The position numbers and the translations under genes were made by a program. From assembly GCA_937872715.1 (NCBI GenBank), contig CALMTJ010000479.1, forward strand, positions 3,800-10,549: 6,750 bases of DNA, given 5' to 3'. Shown here piece after piece: positions 1 to 6,142 of this stretch. Under the pieces are notes generated by a model that did no database searches, was not told the origin of the DNA, and saw only the letters and a list, made by a program, of their open reading frames with translations. Position 1 is the stretch's first letter. Each line of letters begins with the position of its first letter. Source of the DNA: an uncultured Methylobacteriaceae bacterium (GTDB taxonomy: Bacteria > Pseudomonadota > Alphaproteobacteria > Rhizobiales > Beijerinckiaceae).

Positions 1-495
1 GTTATGCATCCCGTAGACGGCGTCGCACGGAAAGCGGTCGAACAGCCCGTCCGCCACCGTGGCGGCCGCCCCGCCGCCGCCCTCCTCGGCCGGCTGGAAG
101 ACGAAATGGACGTCGCCGGCGAAATCCCGCTTCTCCGACAGGTACCGGGCGGCGCCGAGCAGCATGGTCGTGTGCCCGTCATGGCCGCAGGCGTGCATCT
201 TTCCCGGCTTGGTCGACGCGTAGGGAAGGCCGGTCTGCTCCAGGATATCGAGCGCGTCCATGTCCGCCCGGAGCGCGATCGCCCGGTTGCCCGGCCGCGC
301 CCCCCGGACCGTGCCGACGACCCCCGTGCGGCCGACGCCCTCCGTCACCTCGACTCCCCAGCTCCGGAGCTTGTCCGCCACCAGGGCGGCGGTCCGCGTC
401 TCCTCGAACTTCGTCTCGGGATGGGCGTGGATGTCGCGCCGGATCGCGACGAGTTCGTCCTTGTAGGGTTCGAGATCGGACAGGATGTCGGTCAT
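1..495 (-). CDS. M20D-family amidohydrolase (hippurate hydrolase / N-acyl amino acid amidohydrolase type), N-terminal part, cut by window edge
   Basis: This is a zinc-type metallo-amidohydrolase of peptidase family M20D, which cleaves the amide bond of N-acylated amino acids and related conjugates in the cytoplasm. The frame starts at an ATG whose first base is 495 and stays open for 165 codons to the window edge, about 40% of the usual length of roughly 390 residues. Visible motifs are RRDIHAHPE at residues 19-27, RADMDAL at 76-82, MHACGHDGHTTMLLGAA at 100-116, FQPAEEGGGGA at 133-143 and YGMHN at 161-165. By family knowledge Cys103, His105, Glu138 and His164 would be metal ligands and Glu137 the catalytic base; all are present. 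No signal peptide is seen. A GAGG-like element lies upstream of the start. It is transcribed divergently from the secretion genes, so a shared pathway is not implied. The substrate (hippurate, auxin-type conjugate, N-acetyl amino acid) cannot be read from this part. Confidence 0.93.
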   Translation of the reverse strand, partial: MTDILSDLEPYKDELVAIRRDIHAHPETKFEETRTAALVADKLRSWGVEVTEGVGRTGVVGTVRGARPGNRAIALRADMDALDILEQTGLPYASTKPGKMHACGHDGHTTMLLGAARYLSEKRDFAGDVHFVFQPAEEGGGGAAATVADGLFDRFPCDAVYGMHN

Positions 496-510
496 GGGCC
501 GGGCCTCGTA

Positions 511-525
511 TGATGGAATTCATCA
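511..525. promoter_or_regulatory. Small dyad in the divergent intergenic region (possible operator)
   Basis: The 127-bp gap between the amidohydrolase start and the secretion ATPase start holds an inverted repeat, TGATG-GAATT-CATCA, in a locally AT-richer patch that runs to about 537. It lies 16 bp upstream of the amidohydrolase start codon. That position and symmetry would suit a repressor or activator site, but five-base arms can occur by chance and I cannot assign a regulator family. No convincing -35/-10 pair is visible on either strand, and nothing else in the gap stands out. Confidence 0.22.
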
Positions 526-622
526 CAATAAGGCCATAGACCTGGGTGAGCAAAGCGCGCGGGCGGCCGCGTTAAGACGGGCGTAGGTCGACCGCCTTTA
601 AGTCAGGCAGGGTGTGTGTGCG

Positions 623-1774
623 ATGTCGGCTTCGTCCGACGGGTGCGCATCCCGCGCTCGCCGGATCCAGCCGATGTCCTCCGTCCCGTCCGCCCGAATG
701 CCGAACGCCGCGCCCTCGCCGCGCCTCGAGACGCTCGGCGCAGCCATCGGCCACGCGCGCTCGGCCTTCGTCGGCGTCGGGCTCATGACGGCCGCCATCA
801 ACATCCTCTACCTGACCGGCTCCTTCTACATGCTGGAGGTCTACGACCGGGTCATCCCGAGCCGGAGCGTGCCGACGCTGGTCGGCCTCTCCGTCCTGGC
901 GCTCGCCATGTACGGCTTCCAGGGCATGCTGGACCTCGTCCGGGGGCGGGTCCTCATCCGCATCGGCGCCTCGCTAGATGCGTCCCTGTCCGGCCGCATC
1001 TACGAGGCCGTGACTCGCCTGCCGCTTCGAGCCCGCCCGGCCGGCGACGGGCTCCTGCCGCTCCGCGACCTCGACCAGATGCGGCAATTCCTGTCCGGCC
1101 CCGGTCCCGGCGCCCTGTTCGACCTGCCCTGGATCCCGCTCTATCTCGGCATCTGCTTCGCGTTCCACCCGTGGATCGGGGTCGCCGCCCTGTGCGGTGC
1201 CGCGATGCTGGTCGCGCTCACTCTCCTGACGGAGCTGCGCACGCGCGGGCCGGCGCGTGAGACGGTCGCGCTGGCGCAGGGCCGCAACGCGCTGGCGGAT
1301 GCGAGCCGGCGCAACGCCGAGGTCATCCACGCGATGGGGATGCGGGGCCGGATCGGCGCCCTCTGGGCCGACGCGAACGACCGCTACATGGCAAGCCAGC
1401 AGCGCACGGCCGATGTCGGCGGCGGCATCGGCGCGATCTCGAAGGTCGCCCGCACCGCGCTGCAATCGGGCGTCCTCGGACTCGGTGCCTTCCTGGTCAT
1501 CAACGGGCAGGCGACGGCCGGGATCATCATCGCGAGCTCCCTCCTCGTGTCGCGGGCCTTGGCGCCGGTGGAGCTCACCATCGCCAACTGGAAGGGCTTC
1601 GTCGGCGCCCGCCAGAGCTGGCGGCGCCTGCGCGACATGCTGGCTGCGCTGCCGCCGGACGACCAGCGCATGGCGCTTCCGGCCCCGGCGGCCACACGCC
1701 GACGATCACCCGGGCGCGCGAGGACTTGCCGGAGGCGCTGGGCCCGATCCCGCCGCGGCCCTGCCCGGCCTTGA
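623..1774 (+). CDS. Type I secretion system permease/ATPase (PrtD-type), membrane-domain half of a frame-disrupted gene
   Basis: This is the first half of an ABC exporter subunit that drives type I secretion through the inner membrane. Residues 1-40 are a poorly conserved leader. Residues 46-335 are the membrane domain, with family hallmarks SFYMLEVYDRVIPSRSVPTL at 67-86, LRDLDQMRQFLSG at 147-159, FDLPWIPLY at 166-174, and an Asn-Ala-Glu-Val-Ile-x-Ala-Met-Gly-Met stretch at 231-240. There is no C39 peptidase domain, which fits the RTX/protease exporter class. Similarity stops near residue 354 (about base 1682-1690). The remaining residues to the stop at 1774 are Arg/Pro-rich and come from the left arm of the 1682-1969 palindrome. 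The ATP-binding half resumes in another frame, so the real gene should run 623-2577. ATG 623 was chosen because AGGCAGG lies about 11 bases upstream; GTG 614 and ATG 674 are alternatives. As sequenced, this half cannot bind ATP. Whether the break is real or an assembly error is discussed in the findings. Confidence 0.85.
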   Translation: MSASSDGCASRARRIQPMSSVPSARMPNAAPSPRLETLGAAIGHARSAFVGVGLMTAAINILYLTGSFYMLEVYDRVIPSRSVPTLVGLSVLALAMYGFQGMLDLVRGRVLIRIGASLDASLSGRIYEAVTRLPLRARPAGDGLLPLRDLDQMRQFLSGPGPGALFDLPWIPLYLGICFAFHPWIGVAALCGAAMLVALTLLTELRTRGPARETVALAQGRNALADASRRNAEVIHAMGMRGRIGALWADANDRYMASQQRTADVGGGIGAISKVARTALQSGVLGLGAFLVINGQATAGIIIASSLLVSRALAPVELTIANWKGFVGARQSWRRLRDMLAALPPDDQRMALPAPAATRRRSPGRARTCRRRWARSRRGPARP

Positions 1775-1969
1775 GCGTGAAGGCGCCGTCCGCCACCACC
1801 AGCCGCAGTGGCCCGGCCGGGTCGGCCGACCCGCCCGGCGCACAGCGGCTGGTGGTGGCGGACGTCGCCTTCACGCTCAAGGCCGGGCAGGGCCTCGGCG
1901 TGATCGGGCCCAGCGCCTCCGGCAAGTCCTCGCTCGCCCGGGTGATCGTCGGCGTGTGGCCGCCGGTGC
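1682..1969. repeat. Spacer-free 288-bp imperfect palindrome inside the type I secretion ATPase gene
   Basis: Base i pairs with base 3651-i across an axis between 1825 and 1826; the centre GTCGGCCGAC is perfect. Of 144 pairs, 135 match (about 94%). Mismatches lie at left-arm positions 1684, 1717, 1750, 1756, 1786, 1807, 1811, 1812 and 1817. Pairing collapses immediately outside 1682 and 1969. The right arm carries native coding sequence, with the start of the nucleotide-binding domain including Walker A (1906-1932). The left arm is its inverted copy, so the minus strand of 1719-1745 also spells a Walker-A-like sequence. The left arm occupies the place of the linker between the two domains and shifts the frame from the one used at 623 to the one used at 2577. 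Origin is uncertain: fold-back chimera or assembly error, or a true inverted duplication. Confidence 0.95.
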
Positions 1970-2577
1970 GCGGCAAGGTGAGGCTGGACGGCGCGGCGCT
2001 CGACCAATGGCCGGACGAGGAGCTCGGGCGCCATCTCGGCTACCTGCCGCAGGACGTCGAGCTCTTCGCCGGCACCGTGGCGGAGAACATCGCCCGGTTC
2101 GAGCCCGAGCCGGACGGAGAGGCGGTGATCGCGGCCGGCCGGGCGGCCGGCGTGCACGACCTCGTGCTCCGCCTCCCGGGCGGCTACGAGACCCAGATCG
2201 GCGAGGCCGGGACGCTCCTGTCCGCCGGCCAGCGCCAGCGCATCGCGCTCGCCCGCGCCCTCTACCGCGACCCATTCCTGGTTGTGCTGGACGAGCCGAA
2301 CTCCAACCTCGACGGCGAGGGCGAGCAGGCGCTGACGGGCGCGATCACGGGCGTGCGCGAGCGCGGCGGCATCGTCGTCGTGATTGCCCATCGGCCGAGC
2401 GCGCTGGCGGGCGTCGACCATGTCCTCGTCATGGCGGACGGCCGCGCCCAGGCCTTCGGGCCGAAGGACGAGATCCTGTCGAAGCTGATGCGGCCGCAGG
2501 CGGCGCCCGCCGCCGCCGTCGGGCCGGGTGGCGCGACGTCGACCGCGCTGCGGGTGGTCGGGGACGCGCAAGGATGA
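1726..2577 (+). CDS. Type I secretion system permease/ATPase (PrtD-type), nucleotide-binding half of the frame-disrupted gene
   Basis: This is the ATPase half of the exporter whose membrane domain is at 623-1690. True family sequence begins around 1826 with PPGAQRLVVADVAF. Bases 1726-1825 in this frame are palindrome-derived, and the TTG at 1726 is only the first formal start, so no genuine independent start is claimed. All ABC motifs are present: Walker A GPSASGKSS at 1906-1932, Q-loop YLPQDVELFAGTVAENIARF around 2041-2100, signature LSAGQRQR at 2218-2241, Walker B with Asp at 2290 and catalytic Glu at 2293 (LVVLDEPNSNLD), and the H-loop His at 2389. LSAGQ in place of LSGGQ is, as far as I recall, common in this alphaproteobacterial subfamily. 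The stop overlaps the start of the fusion-protein gene as ATGA, which indicates translational coupling. The preserved catalytic set suggests a gene under selection until very recently, or one that is intact in the real genome. Confidence 0.85.
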   Translation: MPEALGPIPPRPCPALSVKAPSATTSRSGPAGSADPPGAQRLVVADVAFTLKAGQGLGVIGPSASGKSSLARVIVGVWPPVRGKVRLDGAALDQWPDEELGRHLGYLPQDVELFAGTVAENIARFEPEPDGEAVIAAGRAAGVHDLVLRLPGGYETQIGEAGTLLSAGQRQRIALARALYRDPFLVVLDEPNSNLDGEGEQALTGAITGVRERGGIVVVIAHRPSALAGVDHVLVMADGRAQAFGPKDEILSKLMRPQAAPAAAVGPGGATSTALRVVGDAQG

Positions 2578-3899
2578 GCGACATCAGATCCGGCCGCCTC
2601 GGCGCCTCCCGGCGCTCCATCCGGCGCCACCTCCTGTTCGGCACCGCGGCCGTGATCTTCCTCGTGGCGGGCGTCGGCGGCTGGGCCGCCACGACGGAGC
2701 TCTCGGGCGCCGTGATCGCGGCCGGCACGCTCGTCGTCGACACCAACGTCAAGAAGGTCCAGCATCCGACCGGCGGCGTGGTCGGCGAGCTCAGGGTCCG
2801 GGACGGCGACCGCGTGAAGACCGGCGACGTCCTGCTCCGCCTGGACGAGACGGTGACGCGCGCGAACCTCGCCATCGTGACGAAGAACCTGGACGAGTTC
2901 GCGGCCCGGCAGGCCCGCGACGAGGCCGAGCGCGACGGGATCGCCGCCATCGCGTTCCCGCCTGACCTCCTGGCGAGGGCCGGTTCCGACCGCGACGTGG
3001 AGCGCCTGCTCGCGGGCGAGACGCGCCTCTTCGAGACCCGCCGGGCGACGCGCGACGGCCAGCGCGCCCAGCTCCGCGAGCGGGTCCAGCAGCTCCGCCA
3101 GCAGATCGAGGGACTGACCCAGCAGGCGGCCGCCAAGCAATCGGAGATCGACCTCATCCAGCCCGAGCTGGAGGGCGTCCGCGACCTCTGGCGGAAGGGC
3201 CTCGTCCAGATCAACCGCGTGACCAGTCTCCAGCGCGACGGCACGCGGCTCGAGGGCGAGCGCGGCCAGCTCGTGGCGGCGACGGCCGAGGCGCGCGGCA
3301 AGATCGCCGAGACGGAGCTGCAGATCCTGCAGATCGACCAGGAGATGCGCACGGAGGTCGGCAAGGAACTGGCCGACATCCGGGGCAAGACCTCCGAATA
3401 CGTGGAGCGCAAGGTCTCGGCCGAGGACCAGCTCAAGCGGATCGACATCCGGGCGCCGCAGGACGGCGTGGTCTACCAGATGTCCGTCCACACGGTCGGC
3501 GGGGTCATCACGGCGGGCGGCGAGCCGATCATGCTGATCGTGCCGGAGGCCGATGCGCTCCGGGTGGAGGCCCGCATCCAGCCCCAGGAGGTCGACCAGA
3601 TGTATGTCGGCCAGCGGGCGGTCGTGCGCTTCACCTCCTTCAACCAGCGGACCACGCCCGAGCTGAACGGGCAGGTCAGCCTCGTCGCGCCGGACGTGAG
3701 CCAGGATCAGAGGACGCAATCGGCCTTCTACACGGTCCATATCCGGATCACGCCGCAGGAGCTGGAGCGTCTCGGCGCCGTGAAGCTCGTGCCCGGCATG
3801 CCGGTCGAGACCTTCGTCCAGACGAGCCCCCGGACGGTGATGTCCTATCTCGTCCGGCCGTTGCAGGACCAGCTCATGCGGGCCTTCCGGGAGAAGTGA
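2574..3899 (+). CDS. Type I secretion membrane fusion protein, HlyD/PrtE family
   Basis: This 441-residue periplasmic adaptor links the inner-membrane ATPase to an outer-membrane TolC-like channel. It has a short basic cytoplasmic N-terminus, one membrane anchor at about residues 20-40, and a first half-lipoyl segment at about 60-95 (VKKVQHPTGGVVGELRVRDG at 59-78). A long Gln/Glu/Arg-rich coiled-coil hairpin spans about 95-285, and the returning lipoyl half IRAPQDGVVYQMSVHTVGGV is at 292-311. A beta-barrel region follows at about 325-410. The C-terminus has the PrtE-type signature KLVPGMPVETFVQT at 404-417, followed by SYLVRPLQDQLMRAFREK at 424-441. Length and layout are normal, with no break. 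The start ATG 2574 overlaps the upstream stop, with a weak AAGG just before it, so translation probably depends on coupling. An open frame extends upstream to 1257, but it is only an alternative frame of the ATPase gene. The secreted substrate is unknown. Confidence 0.94.
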   Translation: MSDIRSGRLGASRRSIRRHLLFGTAAVIFLVAGVGGWAATTELSGAVIAAGTLVVDTNVKKVQHPTGGVVGELRVRDGDRVKTGDVLLRLDETVTRANLAIVTKNLDEFAARQARDEAERDGIAAIAFPPDLLARAGSDRDVERLLAGETRLFETRRATRDGQRAQLRERVQQLRQQIEGLTQQAAAKQSEIDLIQPELEGVRDLWRKGLVQINRVTSLQRDGTRLEGERGQLVAATAEARGKIAETELQILQIDQEMRTEVGKELADIRGKTSEYVERKVSAEDQLKRIDIRAPQDGVVYQMSVHTVGGVITAGGEPIMLIVPEADALRVEARIQPQEVDQMYVGQRAVVRFTSFNQRTTPELNGQVSLVAPDVSQDQRTQSAFYTVHIRITPQELERLGAVKLVPGMPVETFVQTSPRTVMSYLVRPLQDQLMRAFREK

Positions 3900-3918
3900 T
3901 CGGCGGAGGGAGGATAAC

Positions 3919-3970
3919 CCGGCCGGCCTCCGGCCGGTCCGCTTCGTCCCGGAGCGCGGCCCGGCGCTCC
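3919..3970 (+). terminator. Two GC-rich hairpins downstream of the fusion-protein gene (weak terminator candidate)
   Basis: The 172-bp gap between the fusion protein and the next ABC gene holds two potential stem-loops. The first is CCGGCCGG-CCT-CCGGCCGG at 3919-3937. The second is GGAGCGC at 3951-3957 paired with GCGCTCC at 3964-3970 around a six-base loop. Neither is followed by a T-run, so classic intrinsic termination is not supported; at this GC content chance hairpins are common. No clear promoter is visible in the rest of the gap. Confidence 0.25.
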
Positions 3971-4071
3971 CCCCGCTCGCCCCGTTCACGCGATCGTTGG
4001 TCTCGCCTCGGTCCCGCCGGTCGCCTCGGGCGTTGTGCTGGTTCGCGGCGCCGAACGCCGTCGGGAGCAGG

Positions 4072-5919
4072 ATGTCGATGAACGTGGACCGGACCGCGCC
4101 CGCGGAAACCGAGCCGGCCGAGATGTCGCCCGTCCACGTGGCCCGTGCCTTTCGGCGCGTGTCGAAGGGGTTCTGGTCGGGCGAGACCGCCGGTCGCGCC
4201 TGGCTGCTGACCGGCGGGCTCGCGGCCCTGATCATCGTCAATATCGGCGCCGCGCTCCTCATCAACCGCTGGAACAAGTTCTTCTTCGACGCCCTCGAGC
4301 GCAAGGATGTCGGCTCCGTCACGCTGGGCGTCGGGCTCGTGCTCGGCCTCGCGGTCGCGACCGCCGCCATCGCGGTCGCCATGGTGCATGTCCGCATGAG
4401 GCTTCAGCTCGGCTGGCGGGGCTGGTTGACCACGAGCCTCATCGGGCGATGGCTTTCCGAGCGGAGGTTCTACCAGCTGACCATCGTGTCGGGGGAGAGC
4501 ACGCATCCCGAGTTCCGCATCGCGGACGACGTCCGGCTTGCGACCGAGCCCGTCGTCGACCTCTCGATCGGGCTCGTCAACGCCATCCTGTCCGCCGCCG
4601 CCTTCTTCGCCATCCTGTGGGCGGTGGCGGGGTCGCTGCAGGTCGGTCCCGTTTCCATCCCGGGCTACATGGTGCTGGCGGCGATCCTCTATGCCGTCCT
4701 CACCTCCTCCGCGATGGTGCTCGTCGGCAAGCCGCTGATCCAGGGCGTCGAGCGCAAGAACACCGCGGAGGCCCGATTCCGCTACGAACTCACGCGCGTC
4801 CGCGAATCGGCCGAGAACATCGCGCTGATCGGCGGCGACGACGACGAGCGCGAGCGCCTGGGCGAGACCTTCGCGGAGGTGGCGCGGCGCTGGATGCGGG
4901 TCATCGCCAAGCAGGCGCACATGACCTGGATCTCGAACAGCAACTCGGTCCTGGCGCCGGTCGTGCCGCTCCTGCTCGGCGCGCCGAAATACCTCGCGGG
5001 CGAGCTCAGCCTCGGCGAGCTGATGCAGGTCGCGACCGCGTTCACGCAGGTTCAGATCGCGCTGAACTGGCTCATCGACAACGCCATCCGGCTCGCCGAG
5101 ACGCTGGCCTCCGCCCAGCGGGTGGTCGAGCTGGCGGAGGCGCTGGACGATCTCGACGACCGCATCGGCCGCCACGGGACGAGCGACACGATCGTGCTCG
5201 GCTTCAGCCCCGACGACGCGATCCACATCGAGGACCTGTCGCTCACGCAGCAGAACGGCGTCGCCATGATCGAGGGCGCCTCCACCACGATCAGGCGTGG
5301 CGAGAAGGTGCTGGTCAAGGGCGAGTCCGGGACGGGCAAGTCCACCCTGATCCGCGCCATGGCGGGCCTCTGGCCGTGGGGCTCGGGCAGGATCCTGCGG
5401 CCGCGGCACTCGGACGTGACCTTCATGCCGCAGCGTCCCTACATCCCGCTCGGCAGCCTCCGGCACGCGCTGGTCTATCCCCATCCCGACGAGGGCCGGG
5501 TCTCCGACGAGCAGCTCCGGGAGGCGCTCCGGACATGCGGGCTGTCCCATCTCTCCGACCGGCTGGACGCCGCCGAACCCTGGGACCAGATCCTCTCGGG
5601 CGGGGAGAAGCAGCGCCTCGCCTTCGCGCGGCTCCTCGTCCACCCGCCCGACATCGTCATCATGGACGAGGCGACCTCTGCGCTGGACGAGGTCAGCCAG
5701 TCCCGGATGATGGAGTTCTTCCGGGGCGAGCTCGCCGGCGCCACCCTGCTGAGCGTCGGTCACCGGCCCGGGCTCGAGCAGTACCACGACCGGGAGATCT
5801 ACCTCGTGCGCGAGGATGGAGGCGTCGGCGCCCAGGCCCGCCACCGGCGCTACCCGCGGATGCGCCAGTTCTGGAAGCGCTTGCGCCTCACCGGCGAGAA
5901 CGGCCGGGCCGCCGGCTGA
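4072..5919 (+). CDS. ABC transporter with fused membrane and ATP-binding domains, YddA/SbmA-BacA-related family
   Basis: This 615-residue half-transporter has an N-terminal membrane domain of the ABC_membrane_2/SbmA-BacA type and a C-terminal ATPase; such proteins act as homodimers in the inner membrane. Family marks are RWNKFFFDALE at residues 66-76, HPEFRIADDVR at 145-155, and EARFRYELTRVRESAENIAL at 233-252. Membrane segments lie near 43-65, 84-106, 165-188 and 198-220, with a further hydrophobic stretch near 300-315. ATPase motifs are complete: Walker A GESGTGKST at 417-425, Q-loop Gln454, signature LSGGEKQR at 508-515, Walker B Asp532 with Glu533, and H-loop His564. Relatives transport peptides, vitamin B12 or very-long-chain lipid precursors, so the substrate cannot be named. 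ATG 4072 was chosen because GGGAGCAGG lies just upstream; ATG 4078 has better spacing and is equally possible. The longer frame from 3997 is Arg/Pro-rich and is not family-like. It is in the same direction as the secretion genes but 172 bp away, so co-transcription is uncertain. Confidence 0.93.
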   Translation: MSMNVDRTAPAETEPAEMSPVHVARAFRRVSKGFWSGETAGRAWLLTGGLAALIIVNIGAALLINRWNKFFFDALERKDVGSVTLGVGLVLGLAVATAAIAVAMVHVRMRLQLGWRGWLTTSLIGRWLSERRFYQLTIVSGESTHPEFRIADDVRLATEPVVDLSIGLVNAILSAAAFFAILWAVAGSLQVGPVSIPGYMVLAAILYAVLTSSAMVLVGKPLIQGVERKNTAEARFRYELTRVRESAENIALIGGDDDERERLGETFAEVARRWMRVIAKQAHMTWISNSNSVLAPVVPLLLGAPKYLAGELSLGELMQVATAFTQVQIALNWLIDNAIRLAETLASAQRVVELAEALDDLDDRIGRHGTSDTIVLGFSPDDAIHIEDLSLTQQNGVAMIEGASTTIRRGEKVLVKGESGTGKSTLIRAMAGLWPWGSGRILRPRHSDVTFMPQRPYIPLGSLRHALVYPHPDEGRVSDEQLREALRTCGLSHLSDRLDAAEPWDQILSGGEKQRLAFARLLVHPPDIVIMDEATSALDEVSQSRMMEFFRGELAGATLLSVGHRPGLEQYHDREIYLVREDGGVGAQARHRRYPRMRQFWKRLRLTGENGRAAG

Positions 5920-5938
5920 GCGGCGCGCCTCCTCCATC

Positions 5939-6018
5939 CGTCATCGCGAGCGAAGCGAGCCAGGGGAGTGCATCGGGCCCCTGGATTGCGTCGTCGGCTT
6001 CGCCTCCTCGCAAAGACG
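5939..6018. repeat. Interspersed inverted-repeat element of the alphaproteobacterial CGTCAT-GCGAGCGAAGCGA type
   Basis: The element starts CGTCATCGCGAGCGAAGCGA and ends with TCGCAAAGACG. The left arm (5939-5966) and right arm (about 5978-6018) form an imperfect stem closed by CCAGGGG at 5960-5966 and CCCCTGG at 5978-5984. The left arm lacks the seven or so bases corresponding to the right arm's ATTGCGT segment. I recognise this as a short palindromic, REP-like or MITE-like sequence common between genes in Hyphomicrobiales; the family has no coding capacity. Placed 20 bp after the ABC gene stop, it could stabilise mRNA or end transcription. Copy number cannot be judged from one window. Confidence 0.7.
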
Positions 6019-6126
6019 GTCGGGTAGATGCTCGCCGGGGAGACCCGCGACGCGGGTGTATCCTGCGCAAGACCGTCTGCCGGGATCGCGGGAAGCCCGT
6101 TAATCTCCCGTCAGCTATGATGACTC

Positions 6127-6134
6127 GGAGGAGG
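6127..6134 (+). promoter_or_regulatory. Strong Shine-Dalgarno that decides a GTG start
   Basis: GGAGGAGG lies eight bases before GTG 6143, which is in frame with the AmpG-like protein. The alternative ATG 6152 would have this site 17 bases away and GGGGAG only one base away, so GTG 6143 is the better start. The rest of the 5920-6142 gap holds the interspersed repeat, a small hairpin (ACCCGC/GCGGGT, 6043-6057), and a distant inverted pair AGACGGTC (6014-6021) / GACCGTCT (6071-6078). No firm promoter is visible. Confidence 0.65.
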
Positions 6135-6142
6135 CGATCCGG

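Noticed and set aside
179..553. 124-codon minus-strand frame over the amidohydrolase start region
   Set aside because: It overlaps the amidohydrolase in another frame. The amidohydrolase frame carries all the conserved motifs and this one carries none.
1682..1969. Palindrome as an invertible phase-variation switch or mobile element
   Set aside because: There is no spacer segment to invert, no recombinase gene and no terminal target duplication. One arm is simply the gene's own downstream sequence.
1575..1976. Minus-strand frame that spells a Walker-A-like GPSASGKSS
   Set aside because: It is the inverted copy of the true ATPase sequence within the palindrome, truncated after the Walker A region. 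It is not a second ATPase gene.
1257..2573. Upstream extension of the HlyD frame back to 1257
   Set aside because: This is an alternative frame of the ATPase gene, Arg-rich and without homology. HlyD-like sequence begins only at ATG 2574.
2262..4397. 711-codon open frame on the minus strand
   Set aside because: It lies antisense to the ATPase end, the whole HlyD gene and the next gene's start. High GC makes long antisense frames, and its composition shows no family motif.
3874..5937. 687-codon open frame on the minus strand
   Set aside because: It is antisense to the complete ABC exporter, which has every expected motif. The antisense product is low-complexity, rich in Asp, Arg, Gly and Pro.
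6116..6121. TATGAT as a -10 box for the AmpG-like gene
   Set aside because: There is no reasonable -35 element at the right distance, and the implied start of transcription would fall on the Shine-Dalgarno sequence.
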